64,000 nucleotides of DNA, taken from the NCBI GenBank assembly GCA_014338405.1, contig JTDE01000111.1, positions 70,198-134,197 on the forward strand. The letters run 5' to 3'. The stretch comes from Paragonimus skrjabini miyazakii. Taxonomy: Eukaryota > Platyhelminthes > Trematoda > Plagiorchiida > Troglotrematidae. Position 1 is the stretch's first letter. Every line of letters starts with the position of its first letter. The translations under genes and the position numbers were made by a program. The notes under the pieces were generated by a model, which worked only from the letters and a program-made list of their open reading frames with translations, was not told the DNA's origin and did no database searches. Positions 26,047 through 36,662 of this stretch are shown in pieces.

Positions 26047-26202
26047 GTTTTTTAACACCATCAGGTGATCGATGAAAAATATCAATTCACTTTTGAAAAG
26101 TTCCCAAACAGCCTCACGTCTTCTAATTTCTTTTTCCGACATTACGTTTTCCAGGTTGGATGGACTAATACCGGGATTTGTAAGTTCTGACCAGTGGGAA
26201 TT
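26047..26202 (-). CDS. PLEKHG7: PLEKHG7-like RhoGEF, DH start exon (CR1)
   Basis: The 156-base exon encodes 52 codons in phase 0/0. Its acceptor AATGTCGTTTTTCAG is strong and its donor is GTGAGTTTAA. It reads NSHWSELTNPGISPSNLENV, then MSEKEIRRREAVWELFKSEL and IFFIDHLMVLKN. The R-R-E-A-V-W-E-L-F-x-S-E segment is the first conserved region of the Dbl-homology domain. The Glu in Lys-Ser-Glu is the residue that normally contacts switch I of the GTPase, and it is present. The Met in ENVMSEK could look like a start codon, but the reading frame is open through the exon to a good acceptor, so it is taken as internal. Confidence 0.9.
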
Positions 26203-29200
26203 CTGAAAAACGACATTTGAGAGATCGTTTTATGTACCTTATTAGACAGGTGGGCAAAGTCCACCACAGTAAAAATGTGTATATGTAGCAATGCAAATAA
26301 GTCAAGTTTTTGCAGCCAGATTTATTTTTGATTATCTTCAGTTTATAACTTTAAAAAATCATTTACGAGAAGAAACGTTTCTGATTTAAACGGAAACTAT
26401 CCTGATATCTAGATGGCTGTTGACAACGCAACGGGAAACATAAAGCATTATGCAAATCCGCGAGCAGTCGCTTTTTAGCACATAGTTTCAGGTTTGTGAG
26501 TGACAAGAAAATACAGTTGCACACGCTTTACCTTCTCGAGTTTCGTTGAAATGTGTACATCTATAAAACAAAAAGCTAATGGTATACAAACTTAACAAGT
26601 ATTTTGACAGATAGGCAGCAGCCGTGGCTTGAGGGAGCGCAGTGAAAATATGGTTTGCAACCCTAGTTTCTTGTTACCGTTTACGTGCCTGCCAAAGGCA
26701 CCCTTCCTGAGCCAACTAGTTGGACAATACAGGCAAAACACATTTGCACATGAAAAATTGTACAAAGGTCAATTATCTACCTGACAGCTGTTCGATTCAT
26801 GTCGACGCCTATGAGAATACCCTCAATGCAATAAGTTTGTTGATGTTAACGGGGATTACAAGCACGTATACACTCGTCCAGGTTAGGCGGCATGTACTTT
26901 ATCGGGAGGGGTTGGTAATTATGACGAATAGTGTTCACATCCAGTGATTTAGAAAGCTCCCAAAACTAACCACAAACAGAACCTATGCGAACGCTTCTAC
27001 CCGCCCGTCTTACGAAGTTATGGTTGCGTTAGATAAATAGGATTGTCTATAGTCACATCCGGCTTAATACCTGAAAATTACGAGTTATTTTCCTAGCTTC
27101 TTTGGAAGGAAACTACAAAATCCAATGTAGTTAAAAAGACTGGTTTAAGCGAAATACGGGTATGTAGAACTTATCTTGGTCGAGTCAAGTGTAAATAAGT
27201 GAAACTTATAAATCTCGAATCAATGTGGAAATAGATTACTGGTGGTCACTGTTGTGTTTAATAACTTTGAGTGCGAATTGTGGAAGTTGAGCCTCACTAA
27301 GGGCAGACCTACAAGCTCACGTTAAACAAACACCTTACAATATGTAGTTGAATTATGCATACAGCGATAGGGCTTTGAGTATTTTACTTCTGTAACGTAG
27401 GCTCTTCAAGGTAGACAACGTATTCAAGCTGGTGTCGACATATTGAATCGATTTGTCTATGTATAAATAATGATAGGCTAACTTAGTACGACACAAATGT
27501 GGTGGTCGAAATGACATCGTCGAAACGTACTGTAAATATGTTATTGTGCGATTCGTCGTGGCTCAGGTTTGAAAATCACTGTTACTTCGGATAACCTCTT
27601 TTGGACTTGGTCATTGGTAGGAAGTGCCTAGTAAACAATACCTACATTTCATCTCAACGTCATTGTAAATCGTGTTGAACAAAATAGACGTTCCAAAAGA
27701 ACCTTACGTGGGCAAAATCAGTAATGTGAAATAAGTAGAAGTCTATTTCGTAAGAGTATTTGCCTGCTCTCTGTTGATATTTCCGTAATTCGTCTGTCAT
27801 ATGAATTCAGTAATTATCCGATAAATCCTTCCTGTCTATCATTTCTATCAAACTTTAGGACGCACAGCATGTTGAATGTTTGCAAATAACGTTCTACCAA
27901 AGCTACCAGAAAGCTGATAGGACGAGACTAACCTAGTCTTAGGCTGAATCTTTGCTCGTGCGTCAGAAGCTCATTCCAGGTTCTGTACTGCGTGAGAAAA
28001 TCAATTAGCGTGCGGCCATTCACGTAGACGCTGTGACTCAAGGCCTTTCAATAAACACAACTAGAAAAACATCAACTTCTATCCAAAGCATGAGTACAGA
28101 TAAATGTCTAACATTTCGCGTAAGTATTCTGCAGCAGATGCCAGTAGTTTTTATGGCTCTATTCTGCATTCTTCAGTTAAAAGTCCACATACTCAGTAAT
28201 TTTCGACGAGACAGCTTATCCGTGTTCACCGTAACATGGAATTTAGGCTTTGTCTTGGATAAGACTTTACACACAGGTGTGAAATATTTCGTGTGTTGCG
28301 CAAAACACATCCATATAATCACCGTCAAAGTTTGTATTTCTTGTATTTTGTTGCAAACATTTTCAAAAACGTGAAGCTGTAAATATGTGTTGTAGTGAAA
28401 TTGTAACGTACTTACACCATAAATTAGTGCCTACATACTATTCAGACACCGATACTTCCGTGCCTCGTGCTGCCTGTATAGTTTGTTAGTTGATAAAATA
28501 TCGCGGACTTTGGACACCTTCACATTCAATCAGCGATAACTCCCGATCCTTCGGACGAAGGCACAGCTTGTTGGTTCGTGAAAAATGCCACGTTTGTCTG
28601 GTCTTTGAGGAAAATAGTGAAATCTACTTTTCGAAAGTCAACCTCCTCATTAACATCTAATAATATAGAATTGAAGAATAGAACGTCGACCTTGGTAACT
28701 CAATTTAAGTTCTTCATTACGTTCTTCCTGAAATTTATTACGTAAATAACAACTTAAATAAATCGAAAATTGTCGTCTGACTAATTCAAGTCGATTGGGG
28801 ATAAAACTCGAGTTAACTGTTAACCAAAGGCAGATTCATACAGTCTAAAAAATTGCTTCATACCTTGTATCAGTTGTTTTGTATGCTGACAAAATAACCT
28901 CTACACAATGAGCATAAACAAAGATAGTTTTAAAGCTGAAAGTAGAATGACGTTCAATTCCGAAATGTTTTTAAGTCAACATCCAGTTTGAGAGATTACA
29001 TTGTAATATAATTACTCAATTCAGTTGCAGCACGAGTGTATCATATGATATTTACAATATGATGACGACCGGGTACTTCCAGGGGTCACAAAACTCACTC
29101 TGAAGGATTCGATGTAGTGATCTTGGAAAGTCGAAGGTGTTATTCTCTGTAGTGCATCACAAAGATCCAGCAACGATTCTTTCGAACGGGATCTCCGTTC

Positions 29201-31179
29201 AATCTTTTGTCAAGAAACAGTAGAAAGGGGCAACCGTTTTTAGGAGTTGTTAAAAAGGGCTATTTTATTAAATCGAAATATTTATGCATTGAAATAACAA
29301 ATATGAAACGACTGGCGAATATCTACGGAGTTTCACAGAAGCAGACACAAGTACTACGGAAGTGCACTTTCGATTCTAATGATTTGCTTTTCAAATGATT
29401 GACCACTAGTATTTATGTGGTTAGGTGAGCTGGTGGATCAACTAGTTGCTAACAGCTCAACAGAAAAAATGATTCACCGTAAGTAAGTCAGTTTTCAGCG
29501 GATTAGTTTTGGTTATTTTCATTAATGTAACAGGAGGAAGTCTCTTTTCTAAACGCTGTAGTAATATTACGTTCACCTGAAACCAAAGTGAAAATAACAT
29601 TTTGTTATTTTGTTGTTGCCCCTAAACCAGGGTTGGCGAATTTTTCTTCAATTGCTTTCTTCAACAAAATGTTAAGCGTGATGTACATTTGATTGATAAT
29701 ATCACTTGGTCTAGTTGACAAGATCACTATTCTTGAGATGTCCACGTGAGTAGTCATATCTGCCAACCCATTCAGACTTCCATACCGTTTATGGTTCAGC
29801 AGGTTCAGTATCAAACGCTTACGCATGTTAGCTGGGATAGAATGGAAAATACTTAACTCAAGAGCTGTGGTTTGCACATCAGACTCACGGACTAATCAAC
29901 CAAGTCTGTCCTAGGGCTCTAATTAATTGATCACGGCGAAGACTGCAGAGATTACGTTAGTGCTGCAATAATTTGAGCCGGTTGTGTAGAAGAAATACTG
30001 TCTTACATAATTTAAGGATGGATTTATCTGAAAGTAGTTTAAATCTGCAACATTTAAGAAGCAAAAATGTGATATTTTGTTTCTTCGATACCTTACTGGT
30101 TGACTTATTGAATTTTGGCTTCTTCTGCTGCTTTACAAAATTAACAGCATTGGACAGGGATTAAAAGTTGACACATAAGACATACATTTCCCTTTTTTTT
30201 GAAATTCTATAATCCGTGTGTAAGATTAACCCAGCAGTTGCCCGATATATATTCAGGTAGACAGATTAAAAAAATATATTCTTTTGTATCATGTTATGTT
30301 TGTTAGCTTCGCCTTACTTCGTGTTACAACTGGAAGCGGTTAGTACGATTGGCAGCTTTGGAATATCAGTTTTAGTATAGAAAACAGCCCTTGTTAGTTG
30401 AATACGTAATGTGTGAGCACTGTGGAACACATTTTGTATTTATTCTGTCATCTAAACATTTTTTCATAAATTCGATTAATATCTCACCAACTCAGTTTAG
30501 ACTTCTAGCTTTTGTTGCCTGCCAGTATAGCATCTGACAACCCATACTCCAGAACATTGGTTGATACACGAATAGTCGAAATATGTATCGCTGTTGTATA
30601 GTGAATGATTAGCACAGAACAAGCACAAAATCCGATTGTTTATTGGGCGTGGTCGGCTTCCCTTTCAAATTAAGCTTTAAATATTTTAATTTGTGCTGTT
30701 ATAACTTTACTGGATTCCTGTGAAACATCTACACGGTCTTCTCAGTTACACTTTAGTAGACTATAGACTAAAATATATGGGGTGCAATGACGGTATTTGC
30801 CCGAAGTTATTTAGGTATGGGTCATGTTAACGAATCGCCATTAGATTGAAAGTCTATATGTGCATGAGGAAATAAATTTTTGTCGACTGAAATTACCTCT
30901 GTTGTGGTACCACTGACTAATCTTACAAAACGTGCGTCACAATATTTATTCTGCACCGTTGCACACAATGTCAGATACTCATCTAGTATTTTGCTTTAAG
31001 AATAACTCACCAGTTTGAGAAATACTTTTGCTCTCCTTTTCGGGTCTGGTGACAAATCATTATGTTAAAAAAGAAAAATATGAAGCAATTAAAATGTTCT
31101 AGCATCTTAATTAAGTATAGAACAGTATGATTGTATTTAGTTAGCACAATAGTTCATAGACACTTTGTACTTTTCAGCG

Positions 31180-31279
31180 NNNNNNNNNNNNNNNNNNNNN
31201 NNNNNNNNNNNNNNNNNNNNNNNNNNNNNNNNNNNNNNNNNNNNNNNNNNNNNNNNNNNNNNNNNNNNNNNNNNNNNNN
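31180..31279. other. Assembly gap (100 N)
   Basis: There are exactly 100 consecutive N, the usual placeholder for a scaffold gap of unknown length. The true distance between the flanks is therefore unknown. The long X-filled frames that cross it on both strands are artefacts. The flanking bases on both sides look like ordinary intronic sequence. Confidence 0.98.
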
Positions 31280-32204
31280 TTATTTCTACAGGGGAGTAAC
31301 GATTTATCGGTTTGCAAACGGCCTCTACGAAATGAAAACATTGGTTCGACCAAATAAGCTGTCTGAACGAAGCAACATAAAATAACTTGTCACGGTGGGT
31401 AGCCATGCGGAGAGCAGTTTAATTATGTGTTCTGTGTTACCTAGTAATTATTTTGTTTCCATGGAGTGGTTGGCGACAAACAGTTCATAAATTAGTGTTT
31501 GCAAATTTAGTCGAATACTTTTTAGTGTAGATCTCTTGGTGCATACGATCAGCAAGTTTAGAAGGGTTTATATAGGGGCAGTAGGAGCGCAGTGCTTATA
31601 CCTGTCAGCACAATAAAATGTTTAGACGTTGATTTTTTCCTTGTACTCGCCCAACACCTTAGTAGTCCTTGTCAACCATCGATTGATGTGCATTTTGTTC
31701 TCTGCGGCAAAAGAATCGCTCCAAACTGTACGGTTTGTGAATAATCAATTTTTAGCATACTTCTAGTCTAAACGTGTTCATAAGAACCAGTGAACAGCTT
31801 ACACTTTGAGTTGATTTAAGACGCATGATGTTCTATAGGTGAACATAGATTTCAACCTAGTATGACGGCTAATATATGATAAAAGTGCGGTTAATATAAT
31901 TATAACGATATGTAATGGTGTGGCTCATAATCACACTCTGCCATACTATTTTACAAACAGCGTTCATAAAAATTGTTCTGAAGTAACTACCAACCCCTAC
32001 GAACAACTCCATTAAAGCGCTATGAAAAGCCAATTGATCAAAAATGGAATAGCCAAAGGAATGTGATAATTTCATTTTTTAGTTTTTGAAATGTTGATGT
32101 GGAAACGGAATCAATTTACTCATTGGAAAACTGACGCAGCTCAGAATGACGTTTCAGATACATGAGTTTCAGGCTTAGGCAAAACAGTCTGCGCAACTGT
32201 TAAG

Positions 32205-32569
32205 TATGATTGTAGATGAGACCCAACTGTGAAAAGTCAGGGCTTCGGCTGGATTCGAACTAGCGTCAGGAACAACATGCCTCAACGCGGCAAGCGCTCT
32301 ACCAGCTGAGTAACGAAGCCACGCCAGGAGCTCGGAAATTTTACATTTGGACTCGGTTACCCACCCGTCCCAATGTCTCATATGGAATCCACCGAATGAT
32401 CCAGGGGATCGACTGCCCAGGCTGGATTTTTCGAACAGTTCACGCTAGAATCCACAGACGACACTCAGCTGGTAGAGTGCTTGCCGCGTTGAGGCATGGT
32501 GTTTCTGTCGCTGGTTCGAATCCAGCCGAAGCCCTGATTTTCCACAGTTGAGTCTCATCTACAATCATA
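32205..32569. mobile_element. Foldback element FB2 with tRNA-like inverted arms
   Basis: The left arm (about 32205-32320) and right arm (about 32462-32569) are inverted copies with high identity. TGATTGTAGATGAGACCCAA on the left pairs with the right-arm tip (...GAGTCTCATCTACAATCA). CTCAACGCGGCAAGCGCTCT pairs with AGTGCTTGCCGCGTTGAG. Each arm holds a tRNA-like stretch, with a perfect B box GGTTCGAATCC at 32513-32523 on the plus strand. The spacer shares CAGGGGATCGACTGCCCAGG-type sequence with FB1. Compared with FB1, the inner part of the right arm is missing, including the 5' acceptor strand of its tRNA-like unit. The arms are better preserved than those of FB1, suggesting a younger insertion or sequence correction between arms. 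Confidence 0.8.
32241..32320 (-). other. tRNA-like unit in FB2 left arm
   Basis: On the minus strand an 80-nt segment begins GGCTTCG and ends CGAAGCC, a perfect 7-bp acceptor-type stem. Inside it are a D-arm-like stretch (ACTCAGCTGGTAGAGC) and a T-arm (GCTAGTTCGAATCCAGC, one mismatch in the stem). A possible anticodon stem TGCC/GGCA is only 4 bp, leaving a 7-base loop. The variable region is too long for a standard class I tRNA. It resembles a tRNA gene closely, but its place inside an inverted-repeat element and the poor anticodon arm favour a tRNA-derived repeat head over a working tRNA gene. Confidence 0.55.
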
Positions 32570-34699
32570 ACTCTGCCACATTATTCACTAGTATGGTTGG
32601 GATAATCGCTTCAGTAATAATATGAATTTTTCTGGCAAATCCTGTTTAAAACTGCTACAAAATAAATCTTAATGTTACTCAACATTTCTGGTATATTTGA
32701 TAATAATAATATGAACGATTACTGTGATGTGTAACTGAAAGTGAGTTTGTGCGACCACTTCAATCACTTTGGTGCGTCAAAAGGAAAGAAACCTGGCCGT
32801 CATCGTGATACACAAAAAATCACCAGTAGACCTTACGGCCTAGTTTTGAAAAACATGGTCATGTGTAGCAGCCTAAGAACAATTTGTAGATTTATTGCTG
32901 GCACAAAGTTAAGAGTGATAACGTTAAGACAAAAGCTGTATACACAACAAACCTACCGAAATCTTGTGGAACCATTGTTGACTGCATGCGGCTGCTTAAG
33001 TCTGCGATGGTGTGTTGCTTTCTCAGCATGCGTTTCTGACGTTCTCTGAAAACGTTCACACTAGAAACGGGGGATTGATTCATTTCTTTGAGGTCATATT
33101 CTTGTCTAAACAGAATGAAAGAAAGGTTTGGTGATACTTTAGTCACCTCAGATTTTTTAGTCAACTCAGAGGAGAACCATTTTTGGCCCGCGAAAATCCC
33201 CTCCAACAATCATTTATCTGTTTTTATCTTGTTGTAAATAAATAGCCTAAGTCAAATTTGCTTAATTAAATACACAGTGTGAGTTAAATCTGCGTCGTTT
33301 TTCAGACCCCTTATTAGAAAGGCGCTAAAGTCTGTTAACTTGACGTCATCTCCCCTTTTGTCATTTCCGATAGGTTTAACCAAAGAAAACACATTATTCG
33401 GCATAAAATGATGACTGTGTTTACGACGGACAAAAAATGGACCACCTTATATTACACTGTCGAACTGATCAACAAAAGTGATTCTTAATTGATTCTTAAG
33501 TATTTGTGAACAATAATTCCGAGTTACGTGAACATTGTTAATAAAATGACGAAACAAGTGTTACAGTAAAACATTAGCGAATAAGTACGGGTTACTTTTC
33601 TGTTTTGCCATTATCCATGTTACATTCTTGATTGTCCACCGCGACCTCTTCGATTAAGTTCTGGAGAACGAAATAAGTAGAAAACAGTCAAGTTTACAAA
33701 ATTATATTTGTTGATAGACGGGGTGGTTTATGACACTTAAAAACGCTTGTTTTGATCAGTTTAACTGAATCTATTCAATCGTGTTCCTGTGCTTACAACC
33801 ACATTTTGTGTACAGCGAGTTTGTATCGTACGTGGGTATATAAAATATAACGGACTGGACCACAAACGCCGGAATCATGAAGTCTGAATTTTGCGGACCA
33901 GTGTGATTTATATTTCGGTGACGCTCACTCGACAGAAAACAAATAATCACTTGTCGGGTTACATGTATTGTTTTACAGAGTTGAAATACATTCGGATAAG
34001 CCGCATGACAACTCAGCTGTTATTTGTGCATTCCGAAATTTTATTCGTCGTCAAGATGCACACGCAACCGAACGATTTGTAAAATCGGAAGATGAGCACA
34101 GATTTCTCTTAGTCTGATAAATGGACAATCAAAACCTGATGGAAATTAATATATATTAACCATTAGTTATTCAGCAGTTGCATGTGTATTATTACGTCGG
34201 TGTATTTCTCCATGTTATTGAAGCTCTGCAAAGTTGCAACGAATTACTTACTTGCTTTTAACTTCCGCCTTCCTGGATGAAGCTATTTTGTTTTAACAAA
34301 CGTGAAAAGGGCTAAATATATAGAAATGCACGGTCTTCATTTTTTTACCCCAAAGTCTGGCATACAGATTGGACTGAAAATGTTGACCATTTGCAACAAT
34401 ACCATGTGGTGTCTTGCACTGCTTCCAACTCTTCGGTACTGCTTACCATTGAGAGTTACTATACAGTTGTAAGTGACCGGTTTGGTAGGTCTCTAAAACG
34501 GAAGCATTTTATGTAACCAGTAACAATCATATATATTTATAGTGTTAGAAACGTCCTCTTTCAGTATTCCATTTTACCAAGGTAAATAACATTATTTTAT
34601 CGGACAAAATTTGACTGACATATCTTGGAAAGTATGGTCAAAGGTCAAAAATGTTTATTAGTCAGACGCTCGAATAACAATGAAAATCACTCCACTCAC

Positions 34700-34964
34700 T
34701 TGTTCGTCGATTACTGCTCGTCTCCTTCCTCGCCTTTGTATTAACTCGACTTGTTCCTGGTCTTTGTTGTTGTTATCCAAAACTGTCTGGTCTGCTTCAT
34801 GAGCCAGCGAACAACCTGCAGGTTTTGCCAGCGAAACATCTGATCCCTGCTCGAAGATGACCTCATTATCCAAACTTTGACAGCTCTCATGTCGTTGCAA
34901 AGTTTGTGGAAGCTGTTTAAAGGAATTCAAACGGCATAATTTTTCCGAGTTTGGAAGCCGAATG
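34700..34964 (-). CDS. Probable upstream RhoGEF exon, N-terminal region
   Basis: The 265-base exon has a very strong acceptor (TTTTTTCTTTTAAACCTCGCAG) and a consensus donor GTGAGTGG. It starts one base before a codon and ends in phase 0, which matches the phase 0 start of the DH exon at 26202. Its 88 residues are polar, rich in Gln, Glu, Asn and Ser, and end DQEQVELIQRRGRRRAVIDE. This low-complexity, charged character is common in regions before DH domains. There is no recognisable domain. Membership of the RhoGEF gene rests on strand, order, phase and splice quality. It could belong to an unrecognised gene or be linked through a missed exon. Confidence 0.55.
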
Positions 34965-36147
34965 CTGCGAGGTTTAAAAGAAAAAATTACCAAGACCAAC
35001 GACCGAATGTCACCGCTTGAGTAAAGCTTGTAGAATTAACCCGAGCCAACCTGATTCTGTTGTGATCAGCAGGTTGGAAGTTATACTTTTATAATTACAA
35101 ATATTTATTTACTCAAGTTTCTCGGCATATAAGTGCTCTTCACTTCATTTCTACTGTGTGCAAATTCAAAGGTTTTGAAAGCCTTATCTGAAACTGAGAT
35201 TGATTTTGTTTGGAAAACAGTATTAGTGGTTAAGGTTAGATTTCAACCATACAATTGTATTTTCAAACGCGTATTATACTACGTTGAAAGCAATTGCTTC
35301 GTTTTGCTACAGCAAGCAAATAATAAGCAATGTGTAGTAGAAAACATGCTACGAACAAACATGTATATGCACTCTTCAAGGTTTTGAACGTTCACGTCCA
35401 TACCCATCGTCTTCGGCAAATTTTAGTTGGTTCAGCTTATTGTGGTGCAATTTACTTATTCCAAAAATAATCCAGGTTATAAAACGCTGCCAGTGTGGTG
35501 CCGCTAAACGATCACACTATGCTACTGTTAGATGGCCAGACGGAGCAAATTACTAAGGCCGGGACAAACCCACTAAAAGAAACATTAGAGTGCACCTTGG
35601 CAACAAATGGTATTTTCCACAAAGAATCTATCAGTGGTGACTGTGTCGACTTCCTGAAAAATAGTGAACATGCTGCCCTTTTGTTAGCTCATAACACAAT
35701 TTACAGAGTCCAGTTATAAATATTTCAATCGTTCAAAATGATGGCCTGTTTATAGATGCAGAACCAAAGATATTCTTTCAGAAGATATAGGTAGGTGGAG
35801 TCCTCTGATGGACAGAAGTGTTCAAAATTATTCTCCATTCCAGAAAAAGGACAATTAACTTAAACGCATTAGACCTACTCCTATTGTGCCAAAAACAATA
35901 GTTGACAGAACCAGACCAGCACTCCTTGTTCACGGCTATAATTGCCATAAGTACACATCGGAAACTAACCGTTTACCCGTAAGGTTATACATGTTGTCTT
36001 TAGAGGCACCATGGACGCTTGGTACGACAGATTTATGCGCAGTCTAACAAATTCGAGTACATGAAACATGCGCATTTCAAAACATATTCGTTCCACTTCG
36101 TTTTTCCGTCGTAAGCTTGTGACGCTCGCAAACGGAGCAAGTGAACT
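34965..36147. other. No confirmed gene
   Basis: This lies upstream of the 34.7-35.0 kb exon. A plus-strand frame at 35495-35719 (about 75 codons, with LLLDGQTEQITKAGTNPLKE) looks protein-like and follows a possible acceptor (CTGCCAG before 35491), but has no recognised domain or convincing donor. The frame at minus 36189-35965 begins inside a SINE. No promoter or first exon of the RhoGEF gene was identified. Confidence 0.4.
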
Positions 36148-36370
36148 TGTAATTTCACCCACAATTGATCGCAGCTGTTGCATTCCCATAGAATTTCCAG
36201 TCGGCCCCTTTTGAACAACATAAGCACTAGACTCGAGTTTTGTTCTTATTAAAGCTTGTTAGTAGTACATATCCTTGCAACTATCGAGAGTAGGACTCCG
36301 GCCACCCTTTACCACATTTACTCTCTGTTAACTCTAATCGACGACTCCTTGACTAGGACTCCTCCTCTCG
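36148..36370 (-). repeat. tRNA-derived SINE, copy C (left member of head-to-head pair)
   Basis: The plus strand shows the complement of the family 3' body (CACCCACAATTGATCGCAGC near 36160) and runs toward a degraded tRNA part (CTATCGAGAGTAGGACTCCG). It then passes into the 5' extension seen in copy A (TTACTCTCTGTTAACTCTAATC). The A-box half of the tRNA-like region appears deleted. Copy D begins immediately to the right in the opposite orientation, so the two form an inverted pair joined at their 5' ends. Confidence 0.8.
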
Positions 36371-36662
36371 AGGCGATCGGGCAACCTGATCATTACCCAC
36401 AAGCGAAAGTGGTTGAGCATTCACATTTGATAAGTCGGTCGTGCCCAACGTGAGGTCAATGGCGCAGTGGTAAACACGGTTGCGTCATGAACAGAATGTC
36501 CGTGGTTCAAGTCCCGGCGGTGGCGATGATATGCACTACTGACGAGATCTAATGAGAGCAAAATTATAGTCTAGTGCTTCTTTTCAATAGAAACCGACTG
36601 GAAAGTCTATGGGGATGCGGCAGCTGCGATCAATCGTGGGTGGTGTTCAATCTACATGAAAA
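36371..36662 (+). repeat. tRNA-derived SINE, copy D (right member of head-to-head pair)
   Basis: This is the cleanest copy in the window. The pol III A box TGGCGCAGTGG is at 36460-36470 and the B box GGTTCAAGTCC at 36504-36514, 34 bases from the end of the first to the start of the second. It is followed by the family body with GATATGCACTACTGACGAG and GCAGCTGCGATCAATCGTGG, and a short A-rich end (CTACATGAAAACC). It begins with CGAGGCGATCGGGCAACCTG like copy E. Similarity to tRNA ends about 20 bases after the B box, so the body is unrelated to tRNA. Confidence 0.9.

Larger units (their letters stand above)
26203..34699 (-). other. Putative RhoGEF intron (8.5 kb) with gap and foldback element
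   Basis: If the exon at 34964-34700 belongs to the gene, this is the intron before the DH domain. It holds the assembly gap (31180-31279) and foldback element FB2 (32205-32569). The minus-strand frames at 29877-29605 (90 codons) and around 33120-32950 (with RERQKRMLRKQHTIADLSS) look protein-like and have possible splice ends. Neither joins both neighbours in phase, so neither is called as an exon. An unseen exon could also lie in the gap. Confidence 0.45.

Noticed and set aside
29605..29877. Minus-strand frame of about 90 codons with FHSIPANMRKRLILNLLNHK.
   Set aside because: Protein-like, but no donor in a suitable phase and no known domain. Length is within chance for this composition.
31131..31406. 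Frames on both strands crossing the N run.
   Set aside because: Artefacts of translating N; the real sequence is unknown.
32892..33209. Minus-strand frame with RERQKRMLRKQHTIADLSS behind acceptor-like TTTCTAG and TTTTCAG sites.
   Set aside because: Every usable acceptor gives a phase that fits neither the 34.7-kb exon nor the DH start exon.
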